DNA from: Pseudomonas brassicacearum | Lineage (GTDB): Bacteria; Pseudomonadota; Gammaproteobacteria; Pseudomonadales; Pseudomonadaceae | Reading direction: 5' to 3' | NCBI RefSeq assembly: GCF_003732265.1 | Contig: NZ_MOBK01000006.1 | Coordinates: forward strand, 1,116,001 to 1,180,000 | Length of the DNA stretch: 64,000 nt | Shown: piece by piece, positions 52,916 through 61,780 of the stretch | Layout: every line of letters begins with the position of its first letter | How positions within the stretch are numbered: position 1 is the first letter of the stretch | Made by a program: the position numbers and the translations under genes | Notes under the pieces: model-generated | Told to the model about the DNA's origin: nothing | Seen by the model: the letters and a program-made list of their open reading frames with translations, nothing else | Databases searched by the model: none

Positions 52916-53539
52916 ATGAGCCTCACCCTCTATGGTTTTGACGGCAGTCCATACGTGCGCACAGTGAAGATGTTACTCAAGGAAAAAGGTGCGGAATTTA
53001 ATCAGCTACAGGTAAACGTGATGAAGGGTGAACCGCATTCGCCGGAACACCTCGCACGGAATGCATTCGGCAAGGTACCCGTCGTCGATCACGACGGTTT
53101 CAGAGTGATCGAAACAGCGGCGATCATGAGCTACCTGGATGAGGTTTTGCCTGGGCCTTCGCTGACCCCGAAAACTCCGCGGGATCGAGCCAGAAGTCAT
53201 ATGGCTCAGTCAATTTACGACTCCTATGGCTATGGCTCGATGGTTCCAGTCTTCGGTTATTACCTGTTCCCTGACTTTATCGGAGGACAGAATGATGCCT
53301 CTCGCCTGCAAGGCATCGAAAAGTCGAAACTAGTGCTTACCGAGTTGATGAAGATCAAAGGCAGCGATCCATTTCTTGCCGGCCCGTCGCTGAGTATTGG
53401 CGATTTATACCTGGCACCGGCGTGCGCTTACTTGGCGATGACTCCGGATGCAGAACAAGTGTTTGCAATCAACGGCTTTGCTGATTGGTGGTCCCGCATC
53501 CAGGCATTGCCCAGCTTCACATCCACCCCACCGCAGTAG
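52916..53539 (+). CDS. Glutathione S-transferase
   Basis: A 207-residue GST. The N-terminal thioredoxin-like domain has GFDGSPYVRTVKMLLKEKG with the FGKVPVVDHDG and IETAAIMSYLDE glutathione-site blocks (about 40-75); the rest is the all-helical C-terminal domain. I chose the ATG at 52916 because GGAG precedes it and the GST fold starts there; the frame extends 84 codons upstream without a domain. Confidence 0.92.
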   Translation: MSLTLYGFDGSPYVRTVKMLLKEKGAEFNQLQVNVMKGEPHSPEHLARNAFGKVPVVDHDGFRVIETAAIMSYLDEVLPGPSLTPKTPRDRARSHMAQSIYDSYGYGSMVPVFGYYLFPDFIGGQNDASRLQGIEKSKLVLTELMKIKGSDPFLAGPSLSIGDLYLAPACAYLAMTPDAEQVFAINGFADWWSRIQALPSFTSTPPQ

Positions 53540-53645
53540 TTTCGTTGCAGATCGTGCTCAGTACGCCAAGACGTTTTCTCTTAGGCTCCGACGCGACATT
53601 CGGGCATGCGGACAGGCTTGAATCTGACGCTTGAAACCTCTTTTG

Positions 53646-53691
53646 ACGTTTTTACACATCCTCGATTGAGGGTGTGTAAAAACGTTTTTTT
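53646..53691 (+). terminator. Very strong terminator after GST
   Basis: An 18-bp stem (53646-53663 with 53668-53685, one G-T pair), a GATT loop and a run of seven T. It insulates the following operon. Confidence 0.93.
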
Positions 53692-53801
53692 GTGGCGCAA
53701 AGAAATGGTTGGGGGCTTTGCACTTCATAACACCGTTTTACATCTCTTTACTCGTTGACGCGCCTACGGCCGCTCATAGTTTGTCGGTCTCCCGCTCATG
53801 A

Positions 53802-53825
53802 CAAGATCAGGTATCACTGATCTTG
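53802..53825. promoter_or_regulatory. Palindromic operator candidate
   Basis: CAAGATCAG (53802-53810) and CTGATCTTG (53817-53825) form a perfect inverted repeat with a six-base centre, 23 bases before the hydrolase ATG. Position and symmetry fit an operator or a leader hairpin that could hide the ribosome-binding site. Confidence 0.65.
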
Positions 53826-53848
53826 CTGCTGGCTATCGGAGTAGAAAA

Positions 53849-54823
53849 ATGACCGACAAATCTCCGCTTTCCCATGATGAAGCGACTCGCCGCAGTCTGA
53901 TATTGATCGGCGTTGGTGCGGCAGTCACTACCCTGCTACCGAAAGCCGCTCAGGCGCAAACTGCTGCGCCAGCAAAATCACACAACGTCACGGCCAATAC
54001 GATTTCTACCAGCGAAGGGGTAGTGCTCTACTACAAGGACTGGGGCCCGAAAACCGGACCAGTCGTTACCTTGAGCCATGGTTGGCCACTGGACTCTGAC
54101 AGCTGGGATGGTCAGGCGTTTTTCCTCGCAAACCAAGGCTTCCGGGTGATTGCTCATGACCGACGTGGGCATGGGCGATCCAGCCAGCCGTGGGACGGGA
54201 ATGACATGGATCACTATGCCGATGACTTGGCCACGGTGATCAATACCTTGGATCTGAAGAACGCCACGATTATGGGTTTCTCCACGGGTGGGGGGGAGGT
54301 CGCTCGTTACGTGGGCCGTCACGGCACATCGCGTGTGGCGAAAATCTGTCTGATATCTGCCGTGCCCCCTCTGATGTTGAAAACTGCTGAAAATCCAGGC
54401 GGTTTACCTATCGATGTGTTCGACGGCATCCGTGCCGGGATGATTGCCGACCGCTCGCAATTGTTCAGAGACATTCCGGCGGGCCCGTTTTATGGGTTCA
54501 ATCGGCCAGGGGCCAAAACCTCCCAAGGAATGATCGACTCCTGGTGGCGTCAAGGCATGGTGGGTGGGTTCAAAAACACCTTTGATTCAATCAAGGCCTT
54601 TTCAGAAACGGACTTCACCCAGGACCTCAAAAAATTCGATAAACCGACTCTCATTGTCCATGGAGACGATGACCAGATCGTGCCTATCGACGCCGCTGGC
54701 CGGGCCTCGAAAAAACTTGTTCCTGACGCAACCCTATTGGTTTATTCGGGGGCGCCCCACGGTTTGACGGAGACCCATCGAGAGCAACTCAACAAGGACC
54801 TTTTGGCATTTCTACGCAGTTGA
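53849..54823 (+). CDS. Tat-exported alpha/beta hydrolase, non-haem chloroperoxidase-like
   Basis: A 324-residue product. The signal has a twin-arginine (DEATRRSLIL) then a hydrophobic stretch and PKAAQA cut site. The hydrolase core has the oxyanion region SHGWPLDSDSW, nucleophile GFSTGGGE (Ser), acid in HGDDDQIVP and His in GAPHGLTETH, as in cofactor-free haloperoxidases and related esterases. The ATG at 53849 follows GGAG. It is co-transcribed with the isochorismatase-like gene 26 bases on. Confidence 0.88.
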   Translation: MTDKSPLSHDEATRRSLILIGVGAAVTTLLPKAAQAQTAAPAKSHNVTANTISTSEGVVLYYKDWGPKTGPVVTLSHGWPLDSDSWDGQAFFLANQGFRVIAHDRRGHGRSSQPWDGNDMDHYADDLATVINTLDLKNATIMGFSTGGGEVARYVGRHGTSRVAKICLISAVPPLMLKTAENPGGLPIDVFDGIRAGMIADRSQLFRDIPAGPFYGFNRPGAKTSQGMIDSWWRQGMVGGFKNTFDSIKAFSETDFTQDLKKFDKPTLIVHGDDDQIVPIDAAGRASKKLVPDATLLVYSGAPHGLTETHREQLNKDLLAFLRS

Positions 54824-54849
54824 TGGTCGCAACTGACTGGAGAGAAATC

Positions 54850-55665
54850 ATGTCTGAGAAATTCCGTCCCATCGGCAGGCGCTCATTTGTAATGGGCGCT
54901 GTTGCAACCATGGCAGCAGGCGCAATGCCTGCCTTTGGCGCTGAAAAAGCGCCCCCCGCAGGACTTGAGAAGTACGCCGCCCCAAAAAATCCAGCATTGC
55001 CGAAATCGACGATGAAGCTGGATCTTTCCCGGACAGCACTTGTGGTGATCGATCCGCAGATTGACTTCATGAGTTCCAAGGGGCTTGCATGGGGAATGAC
55101 TGGCGAATCCGTGACGGAGCAAAATCTTGTTCCTAATCTCTTGAGCCTGTTCAAAGCTGCGAAGGCTTCAGGCATTACCGTCGCCATTTCTCCGCACTAT
55201 TACTGGGCCACGGATCACAACTGGAAGATCCAGGCTCCCGTCGAAGTGATGCAGCATTCAATAAAACTCTTTGATCGCAAGAGCGCTCTCGATCTGGATG
55301 GTTTTGCCAACTCGGGAAGCGATTTCATGCCCGAATTCAGGCCGTACATAGAAGACGGCAAAACCTTCGTCTGCTCACCTCACAAGCTCTACGGCCCGCA
55401 GGTCAACGACTTGACTCTTCAGCTGCGCAAGCAACTCGTTGACCAGGTGATTCTGACGGGAATGCTTGCCAATCTCTGTGTCGAATCACACATGCGTGAA
55501 CTGCTTGAACAAGGGTTCGAAGTCGCGGTGGTGCGCGATGCAGTGGCGGGACCGAAACTACCCGAAGGTGATGGTTACTTGGCCGCAATCATCAACTACC
55601 GGTTCATGGCTAACGCCGTATGGACCACCGAGGAAGTGCTCGGAATGTTGGGAGGCAAGGTGTAA
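54850..55665 (+). CDS. Tat-exported isochorismatase-family cysteine hydrolase
   Basis: A 271-residue product. A twin-arginine motif (GRRSFVMGAV) and a hydrophobic segment ending AFGAEK form the signal. The hydrolase domain has catalytic Asp in VVIDPQIDFM and Cys in TGMLANLCVESHMRE. The family includes nicotinamidases and other amidases or C-N hydrolases. Tat export is unusual for this family. The ATG at 54850 follows GGAGAG; an earlier in-frame ATG at 54820 overlaps the previous stop. Substrate unknown. Confidence 0.88.
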   Translation: MSEKFRPIGRRSFVMGAVATMAAGAMPAFGAEKAPPAGLEKYAAPKNPALPKSTMKLDLSRTALVVIDPQIDFMSSKGLAWGMTGESVTEQNLVPNLLSLFKAAKASGITVAISPHYYWATDHNWKIQAPVEVMQHSIKLFDRKSALDLDGFANSGSDFMPEFRPYIEDGKTFVCSPHKLYGPQVNDLTLQLRKQLVDQVILTGMLANLCVESHMRELLEQGFEVAVVRDAVAGPKLPEGDGYLAAIINYRFMANAVWTTEEVLGMLGGKV

Positions 55666-55677
55666 TTGAACAGCCTG

Positions 55678-58593
55678 TCACGGGGCCAGACTTGGCCTCG
55701 TGAGGGGTAGCTCCCATGTCATGAGTTTCAATTTTTCTGGTCGACTCAACGCGTGCAGCAACTGTTTTGCCGTGCACAGATCTGCTGAATCAAAGCCTTC
55801 AGTAAATCGGCAATACACCGATTGAAGCAGGTCGCCTGCTTCGGTAATCCGACCCTGCAGCAGTTGCAAACGAGTCAAGGAAATGGCTGCTCGTAATTCC
55901 CAAGCCAATGCTGATTGGCGTGCTGCGCAAGCCAGTGATCGATTCAAGTATTGCTCGGCCAATGCCAGATCTGGATTCGGGCGCAATGCGTACAATTCGG
56001 CGATGACGCGCAGGATCTCGGGCGTATCAAATGTCTCTCCGACGTTCTCCATCATCTCTAGCGCGCCGCCAGCGACTTCCAGTGCATTGGCATACCTGCC
56101 TTTGGCTGCGAATCCTTCTGCAAGGCTTTTCACAAACATGGTTGTGAGCACCTGGTGGTTTCCGATGCTGAGCACATTCAAGCAATCGTGCAGAAGGTGG
56201 ATGCCTGCATCAACTTGGCCTTGGCAAATCAGAAGGATGCCTTTCAATCCTAAGCCTGCCGCATGATCGGTCTCGAAGGCGTTTTGTTGTGCTTTTGACA
56301 GGAGCTTATCAATCGTATTTTGGGCTGCCTTCCAGTCGCCAATCCACAAGAAAACTGTCGTTAGATAGATCTTTGAAAGACAGATGGTAGCGGGATGTCG
56401 CAGGTTGTATGCATCCTCCAGAGCTTGTCTGCCAATATGTACAGCTTGATCCGGGTAGCCACGCAACCATAGAACTCTAGCCAGGGAGGCCAGCGCGCGA
56501 ATGCGATAGTCATAACCGAAGGAGAAGTCATCACCCGTTACTTTCAATAACCCAGGATTTGACTTCGTTCTGCATGATCGCAACCCCCACTCCTTCTGAC
56601 CGAAAGGATGATTTTCTTCACCCAGTGTCCATTGCATCATGGCGATCTCTTTAGGGTCAGTGATTCGCGCGCCAAGACTCAAATTTTGCTGGTGACTCTT
56701 TCTGTGCCCGCTGAATTCACCAGCGCTTTTCGTAACGAAATTTCGGGGTGGAGGAAAGAGGACATCATCTAGATTCTCGACGTATTTAAAACCCCTTTCG
56801 CGAGTAGTGGGCGATGCATGCAGAGTGCCTGACGTGAGCATTGAGGACATCGAGAACGTCCCATCCTGCACCCTTCGCGGAGAGGTTCCGTTAGCGACTT
56901 CCATTCGTGCGGCCAAGGCCCGCTCGCTCCAGCGTCGGCATTCATCGAGCATCGATAGACCAACGAAAAGCGGGGCGGATGCCGCCGCGAGACGAATGCC
57001 GAGCAGTGCGTTTCCATGCTCGGAAAATGCCCATTCCAGAGTTGTGCAAATATTTCCCAACTGTTCGATGTAGCGTTGAATTCGCTGGTATTCCGGGAGC
57101 GTCTCACCTGGTACGTTGAGCCTCTCAAGGAGCGAAATCAGGTAGATGGCATGACGTTCGGTGGTCAAGTCGACTTCACCGCTCGCTCTTAATTTTTCCA
57201 GCGCATAGGCCCGCATCGTATGTGGCAGCCGGTAGCGCATGGATCGATCGGCACGTTCAGCAAGGATCAAAGACTTTGTGACTAGCCGCCCAATAGCGTC
57301 AATGACCAGGGACTCATCGATTTGCGATTTGACTATCTCCGTGACCATTTCAAGGGAGAAGACACCGGTCAGGACTGACAGTCGCCGTAGCACCATAGCC
57401 TCGGTTTCAGACAGCAGGTCACAGCTCCAATCGAACATCGCCCTAAGCGTTTGATGGCGTGGCAGTGCTGTACGCCGACCGTCCCAAAACAGGCTGACAC
57501 GATTGTTGAGCAGCTCCGCGATGCCCCGGATGCCATAGGCTTCAACCTGGCCAGCAACCAACTCTATGGCCAAGGCAATTCCATCAAGTTTGCGACAGAT
57601 GTGACCCACCACTGGCGCGTCGCCATCAGTCAGGATGTATGCGTTGTCGTTGTTATGAACTCGCTCGACAAGCAGCTGCACCGCCGCAAACGTTAACGCG
57701 CTCGCCGCCGTTAATCCCCGCAGCTCTGGCGGACAGGCTAGAGGGCACAACCGATAGAGGTGCTCACCTTCAGCCCGTAACGGTTCGCGACTGGTGACCA
57801 GAATGTGCACTTGCTCAGTTTGCGCATATAGTTTTTCCGCAAGGCGGGTGGTGGCAACTATGACGTGATCACAGCTGTCCAGCACCAGCAGTAATCGCTT
57901 GCCTCGCAGACAGGTAATCAACGCCTCAAGGACATCGTTACCGCGACACTGAATGCCCAATGCGGATGCCAGTGTTCCCGCTAATAAACTCGGATCAGTG
58001 ATTGCACTCAAATCCTGAAAGAGCAGTTGCCCCTGGAAATGTGGCGCCAAATGGTGGGCCGCTGCCAATGCAACAGTGGTCTTGCCCATACCGCCAGGGC
58101 CGCAAATCGTTACGAATCGGTGAGACTCGATTAGGTCGGCGACTGCAGGCACGGTTTCGTCACGACCTATCATGCGTATCAGGCGTGGAGGCAGTTCGCC
58201 GACTGGGCACTGGTACGATGTTTGTGCGCTGTCAGAGCTTGGAGCGTGGGATATAGAAGCTACGAAGCTGTAGCCACGACCGGGAATGTTGGTGATATAG
58301 CTCACGTCGTTTTCGGCACATGACAATACTTTTCGCAACGCAGAAATGTGCACACGCAGACAGCTCTCATCCACGATCACGTCCTGCCAAACCGTTCTAA
58401 TCAGATCGCGGTTGCTGACCACTTCACCCGCATGTTCAACCAGTGCAATAAGCACGTCGAGGGCGCGGCTACCCAGATCTATCGGGGTTCCGCTTTTCAA
58501 TAACAGTCTTTGGGAAGGGAGCAGATGAAAGTGGCCGAAGATTATCGACTGGGGGCTTTGCGCATCCAATGAACCAGGCACTGACCTGTTCAT
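55678..58593 (-). CDS. Winged-helix/ATPase/TPR transcriptional regulator (STAND type)
   Basis: A 971-residue regulator. An OmpR-type winged-helix domain (about 15-110, with SRALDVLIALVEHAGEVVS and IPGRGYSFVA) is followed by a P-loop ATPase (about 145-420; Walker A GPGGMGKTT, Walker B LLLVLDSCDH, and a sensor LVTSREPLR) and a C-terminal helical repeat region (about 430-970) of TPR-like units. This is the STAND layout of MalT- or AfsR-like activators that oligomerise on ligand binding. It faces the Tat hydrolase pair, 12 bases apart, so it is a candidate controller. A 14-bp palindrome lies upstream. Start ATG 58593 preferred over TTG 58602. Confidence 0.9.
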   Translation of the reverse strand: MNRSVPGSLDAQSPQSIIFGHFHLLPSQRLLLKSGTPIDLGSRALDVLIALVEHAGEVVSNRDLIRTVWQDVIVDESCLRVHISALRKVLSCAENDVSYITNIPGRGYSFVASISHAPSSDSAQTSYQCPVGELPPRLIRMIGRDETVPAVADLIESHRFVTICGPGGMGKTTVALAAAHHLAPHFQGQLLFQDLSAITDPSLLAGTLASALGIQCRGNDVLEALITCLRGKRLLLVLDSCDHVIVATTRLAEKLYAQTEQVHILVTSREPLRAEGEHLYRLCPLACPPELRGLTAASALTFAAVQLLVERVHNNDNAYILTDGDAPVVGHICRKLDGIALAIELVAGQVEAYGIRGIAELLNNRVSLFWDGRRTALPRHQTLRAMFDWSCDLLSETEAMVLRRLSVLTGVFSLEMVTEIVKSQIDESLVIDAIGRLVTKSLILAERADRSMRYRLPHTMRAYALEKLRASGEVDLTTERHAIYLISLLERLNVPGETLPEYQRIQRYIEQLGNICTTLEWAFSEHGNALLGIRLAAASAPLFVGLSMLDECRRWSERALAARMEVANGTSPRRVQDGTFSMSSMLTSGTLHASPTTRERGFKYVENLDDVLFPPPRNFVTKSAGEFSGHRKSHQQNLSLGARITDPKEIAMMQWTLGEENHPFGQKEWGLRSCRTKSNPGLLKVTGDDFSFGYDYRIRALASLARVLWLRGYPDQAVHIGRQALEDAYNLRHPATICLSKIYLTTVFLWIGDWKAAQNTIDKLLSKAQQNAFETDHAAGLGLKGILLICQGQVDAGIHLLHDCLNVLSIGNHQVLTTMFVKSLAEGFAAKGRYANALEVAGGALEMMENVGETFDTPEILRVIAELYALRPNPDLALAEQYLNRSLACAARQSALAWELRAAISLTRLQLLQGRITEAGDLLQSVYCRFTEGFDSADLCTAKQLLHALSRPEKLKLMTWELPLTRPSLAP

Positions 58594-59006
58594 GATCCGC
58601 AAGCTCGCGCGGTTTGGCGCTGGGTGTTTCGATCAATTGATCGGGGACGTGACTCGATAGCTGAGGCCATATTCATGGGCATCACTGACGGTGGGTGAAC
58701 TTACCTTGGCAGCCCACTGTGTAGCGTCCGTGACTCCAGTTCCAAGCGTGCCGTACTGATAGCTCCCTGTGTAAAATTTTATTCATTCTGCAGTGTAGGC
58801 GTCGTGTGCGGCTTGGGTGATGAAATTTGTAACTCACAGCCTGAATCGGCTGATGTGCCTTGCTGAATGGGTAGGCAGAGCGCGCAGTCGTCGGACATTG
58901 AAATACTTTGGAATCAGGTTTTCTGAATTCTCAGGTTTAGCCTGACGTGACGATTGGACATTACTTCAGATTAGACTGCGCGTTGTCTGTGATGGTGGGT
59001 GTTAAC
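58594..59006. other. Intergenic region upstream of the STAND regulator
   Basis: 413 bases with no supported gene. It contains the palindrome at 58630-58643. Open frames on the + strand here run into the neighbouring antisense gene and lack ribosome-binding sites. Confidence 0.4.
58630..58643. promoter_or_regulatory. Palindrome upstream of the STAND regulator
   Basis: CGATCAATTGATCG is a perfect 14-base palindrome 36 bases before the regulator's ATG. It shares GATCA/TGATC half-sites with the palindrome before the Tat hydrolase, though with different spacing. Autoregulation is possible. Confidence 0.5.
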
Positions 59007-59249
59007 TCAGCCCGTGCTGCATCCACCACCTTCCACCAGGTACGTCGCCACACGCCGTACACCTTTGGAGTCTTCATACACCATCTCGGCTTGCACGACC
59101 CCGCAGGCGTTGCTGGTATCAGAAGTGCTGATGGTTTTCGCTACATCCGAAGGGAAGCCAGTGCGCCCGGTCTGTGCATCATTGGCGGCGAACGCGCTAC
59201 CTGCAGCAACGGTGAGGAACAACGCAATAATGGTTTTCATGGTTTTCAT
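59007..59249 (-). CDS. Exported DUF2790-type small protein
   Basis: An 80-residue product with a Sec signal peptide (about 1-23, cut near AFA-AN). The mature part contains CGVVQAEMVYEDSKG and RRVATYLVEGGGC, matching my memory of DUF2790, a family of small Pseudomonas periplasmic proteins, some responsive to metal or stress. Two Cys may form a disulfide. It starts at 59249 or the ATG at 59240. It follows cynS by 61 bases and a hairpin at 59279-59301. Confidence 0.72.
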   Translation of the reverse strand: MKTMKTIIALFLTVAAGSAFAANDAQTGRTGFPSDVAKTISTSDTSNACGVVQAEMVYEDSKGVRRVATYLVEGGGCSTG

Positions 59250-59278
59250 GGGCTTTTCTCTAGTCAGTATTGAGTGAT

Positions 59279-59301
59279 GGCCCGCACGAAGGGCGCGGGC
59301 C
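59279..59301. terminator. GC-rich hairpin after cynS
   Basis: GGCCCGC (59279-59285) pairs with GCGGGCC (59295-59301). It lies between cynS and the DUF2790 gene on the - strand, with no T-tract; an mRNA-processing or weak termination structure. Confidence 0.5.
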
Positions 59302-59310
59302 GGCACCCGT

Positions 59311-59778
59311 TTAGAAAGGGCGCAGCGGCAGAAACTTACCGTCGAGGGTAATCACAGCACGGTGACCGCCTTCCGGGTCTTCGACTTTCTTCATGTTCAG
59401 CTTGAAGTTGATCGCGCTGATGATGCCGTCGCCGAACTGTTCATGAACCAGGGCTTTGAGGGTGGTGCCGTAGATCTGGATCATTTCGTAGAAGCGATAA
59501 ATGGTCGGATCGGTGGGGACACCCGACAGGCTGCCGCGCAGCGGGATGATCTGTAGATGCGCTACGGAATAGGCATCCAGGTCCAGTTTGTCGCCAATCA
59601 CTTTGGCCGCTTTTTCTGGCAGAGGGTGCTGACCGAGCAGGGCTGCGGTGACGTAAGCCAGGCCAAGACCGGTGCCTTCAGCCAAGTCTTCAAAGGACAG
59701 GTTTTTGCGGGCTTTGGCTTCCAGAATTTCGGCGGTCAGTTCAAGGCTGGTGTCGTTGTAAGCGTGAGACTGTTGCAT
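59311..59778 (-). CDS. cynS: Cyanase
   Basis: Cyanate hydratase, 155 residues, converting cyanate and bicarbonate to ammonia and CO2 (via carbamate). The catalytic Arg and Glu are in YRFYEMIQ and the Ser in GDGIISAI, in the conserved C-terminal domain; the N-terminal half is a helix-turn-helix-like fold. AGGAG precedes the ATG. It is divergent from its cognate LysR gene cynR. Confidence 0.96.
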   Translation of the reverse strand: MQQSHAYNDTSLELTAEILEAKARKNLSFEDLAEGTGLGLAYVTAALLGQHPLPEKAAKVIGDKLDLDAYSVAHLQIIPLRGSLSGVPTDPTIYRFYEMIQIYGTTLKALVHEQFGDGIISAINFKLNMKKVEDPEGGHRAVITLDGKFLPLRPF

Positions 59779-59836
59779 GTGTATCTCCTATCGGTTTTGC
59801 TGGGTTGGTATTGCTTGGGTGTGAAGCAATCCTCTG

Positions 59837-59866
59837 CCGATAGACCGATAGCGTCCAAGACCGATA
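59837..59866. promoter_or_regulatory. Repeated CCGATA motifs between cynS and cynR
   Basis: CCGATA occurs at 59837-59842, 59845-59850 and 59861-59866, the last two within GACCGATA. The repeats are spaced 8 and 16 bases in one direction in the 130-base divergent region, where CynR is expected to bind. LysR boxes are usually inverted T-N11-A; this direct pattern is unusual, so treat it as a candidate. Confidence 0.5.
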
Positions 59867-59908
59867 TACAATGCAGCACATAAGCAGTGCCTATAGAGGG
59901 GAGTTGCC

Positions 59909-60793
59909 ATGCTGCTAAGACATTTGCGGTATCTGTTGGCGGTCGCGGATAACGGCGGCTTCACCCGTGCCGCGCAAGTGCTGCATGTTTCCCAGCCCAC
60001 GTTGTCGCAACAGATCCGGCAGTTGGAAGAAACGCTCGGAGTTGTTTTGTTCGACCGAACCTCGCGCACGGTCAAGGCGACCGATGCAGGGCAGGCCTAT
60101 ATCGAATGCGCACGTCGCGTGTTGGTAGAGTTAGCGGCTGGTAAGCGAGCACTTCACGATGTGAAGGATTTGTCTCGCGGCACCCTGCGCCTGGCAATGA
60201 CTCCGACTTTTATGGCGTATCTCGTCGGCCCGCTGGTTCGGGACTACACGGCTCTCTATCCCAACATTCATCTGGAGATTTTTGAGTTGTCGATGGGCGA
60301 TATCGAAACCGGGTTGGCGGATGATTCCCTGGATATCGCCATTGCATTTGATCAAGTCAGGAATGCCGACATCGAATCGATCCCTGCATTTATCGAGTCC
60401 TTGGGGCTGATGGTCGGGCGAGATCACCCGCTATACGAATGCAAGAGCGCGCTGACTTCGGAGCAGGTTGCTCAGCTGGAGTTCGCGCTCCTGACACCCA
60501 ACTTCGTCACGCGGGTCTGTATTGATGAATACTTCGCAAAAACCAACATCACGCCGAAGGTTGTGATTGAGGTCAACTCGGTTAATACATTGCTCGAGGT
60601 CATTCGGCATACGCCTGTTGCCACGATTCTTCCGGAAGCTATCGCCACCCAGGACCGTGCCCTTCGAAAAATAGCGCTGGTAGGAAAGGGGCCGCATCGC
60701 GGGGCCGCGTTGCTGCGGCGCAAAAACAATTATCACAGTGCAGCGTCGGTCGCTTTTATGAGCTTGATGCTGGGAAAGGACGTGGACCCGTAA
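59909..60793 (+). CDS. cynR: LysR-family regulator of the cyn genes
   Basis: A 294-residue LysR protein. The N-terminal DNA-binding domain has GGFTRAAQVLHVSQPTLSQQI (about 18-38) and a C-terminal effector domain follows. Divergent from cynS, the arrangement of CynR, which in E. coli activates cyn genes with cyanate or azide. GGGGAG lies seven bases upstream of the ATG. Confidence 0.9.
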   Translation: MLLRHLRYLLAVADNGGFTRAAQVLHVSQPTLSQQIRQLEETLGVVLFDRTSRTVKATDAGQAYIECARRVLVELAAGKRALHDVKDLSRGTLRLAMTPTFMAYLVGPLVRDYTALYPNIHLEIFELSMGDIETGLADDSLDIAIAFDQVRNADIESIPAFIESLGLMVGRDHPLYECKSALTSEQVAQLEFALLTPNFVTRVCIDEYFAKTNITPKVVIEVNSVNTLLEVIRHTPVATILPEAIATQDRALRKIALVGKGPHRGAALLRRKNNYHSAASVAFMSLMLGKDVDP

Positions 60794-60944
60794 AACCCGA
60801 CATTCAGGAAGCTGGTATTCATCATTTCAGCCTGCGGAATGCTGGATTGTAAAAGCTGGTCATTCCTGTGTTTGAGAGGGGAGGAGAAGATAGCTTCCTC
60901 GACGCGATAACCGGGTCGAACTCAAACAACAATCGGAGTACGTC

Positions 60945-61574
60945 ATGTCCCAGCAAGCGATCAAACTTTATCGTCACCCTTTGTCCGGTCACGCTCATCG
61001 TGTCGAATTGATGTTGTCCCTGCTTGGCTTACCAACCGAACTTGTTTTTGTAGACTTGATGAAAGGCGCGCACAAAACCCCTGAGTTTTTGGCTCGCAAT
61101 AGTTTTGGGCAAGTGCCCGTGATCGATGACAACGGCACCGTCCTGGCGGACTCCAACGCAATTCTGGTTTATCTCGCCGCCAAATACGGTAAAGGGCAAT
61201 GGTTGCCAAGCGATCCAGTCGATCAAGCCAACGTTCAACGCTGGCTGTCGGTGGCCGCCGGTCAGATCAATTCCGGCCCTGCCACTGCCCGGTTGATCAC
61301 CGTTTTCGGAGCAGGTTATGACGCGGAAGAGGCCATCAAACGTTCTCATGGCTTGCTTAAAGTCATGGAAGAAGAGCTGGGGCGCAACACCTTTCTGGCT
61401 GGCGATAAGCCAACCATCGCTGATGTTGCCGCTTACACCTATGTGTCCCATGCGCCGGAAGGTAACGTCGCACTCACTGACTACCCGAATGTCCGTGCCT
61501 GGCTGAGCCGTATCGAAGCTCTGCCGAACTTCGTTGGCATGCAACGCACCGCGAAAGGCTTGCAAGAAGCGTGA
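60945..61574 (+). CDS. Glutathione S-transferase
   Basis: A 209-residue GST. The N-terminal domain (HPLSGHAHRVELMLSLLG, then FGQVPVIDDNG and LADSNAILVYLAAKYG) contains the glutathione site; the C-terminal helical domain ends near residue 205. CGGAG lies upstream of the ATG. Single-gene unit followed by a strong terminator. Different from the GST at 52916. Confidence 0.94.
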   Translation: MSQQAIKLYRHPLSGHAHRVELMLSLLGLPTELVFVDLMKGAHKTPEFLARNSFGQVPVIDDNGTVLADSNAILVYLAAKYGKGQWLPSDPVDQANVQRWLSVAAGQINSGPATARLITVFGAGYDAEEAIKRSHGLLKVMEEELGRNTFLAGDKPTIADVAAYTYVSHAPEGNVALTDYPNVRAWLSRIEALPNFVGMQRTAKGLQEA

Positions 61575-61582
61575 TTCAAAAC

Positions 61583-61626
61583 AAAGGGGCTTGCCGAAAT
61601 GACTTCCGGCAAGCCCCTTTTTTATT
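61583..61626 (+). terminator. Terminator after the second GST
   Basis: AAAGGGGCTTGCCG (61583-61596) pairs perfectly with CGGCAAGCCCCTTT (61607-61620); the 3' arm runs into a run of T. Confidence 0.93.
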
Positions 61627-61780
61627 TTTTCCGCAGTTTTTCCCTGCAAATAGCATTTTTTTGCAAAAACCTCCGGCACATAACGTGCGAAAGACGCTAT
61701 CGCCAACAATACTGCCAGATTGAGCTGTAAGCGTTCGCAATCACATACCTCGTTGTTCTTTGATCAAGAGAGGGTCGCCC

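Larger units (their letters stand above)
53540..53848. other. Upstream region of the Tat hydrolase pair
   Basis: 309 bases holding the GST terminator (53646-53691) and the palindrome at 53802-53825. No gene seen. Confidence 0.5.

Noticed and set aside
58947..59273. Open frames on the + strand opposite the DUF2790 gene
   Set aside because: They overlap the antisense gene with a real signal peptide and have no start signal.
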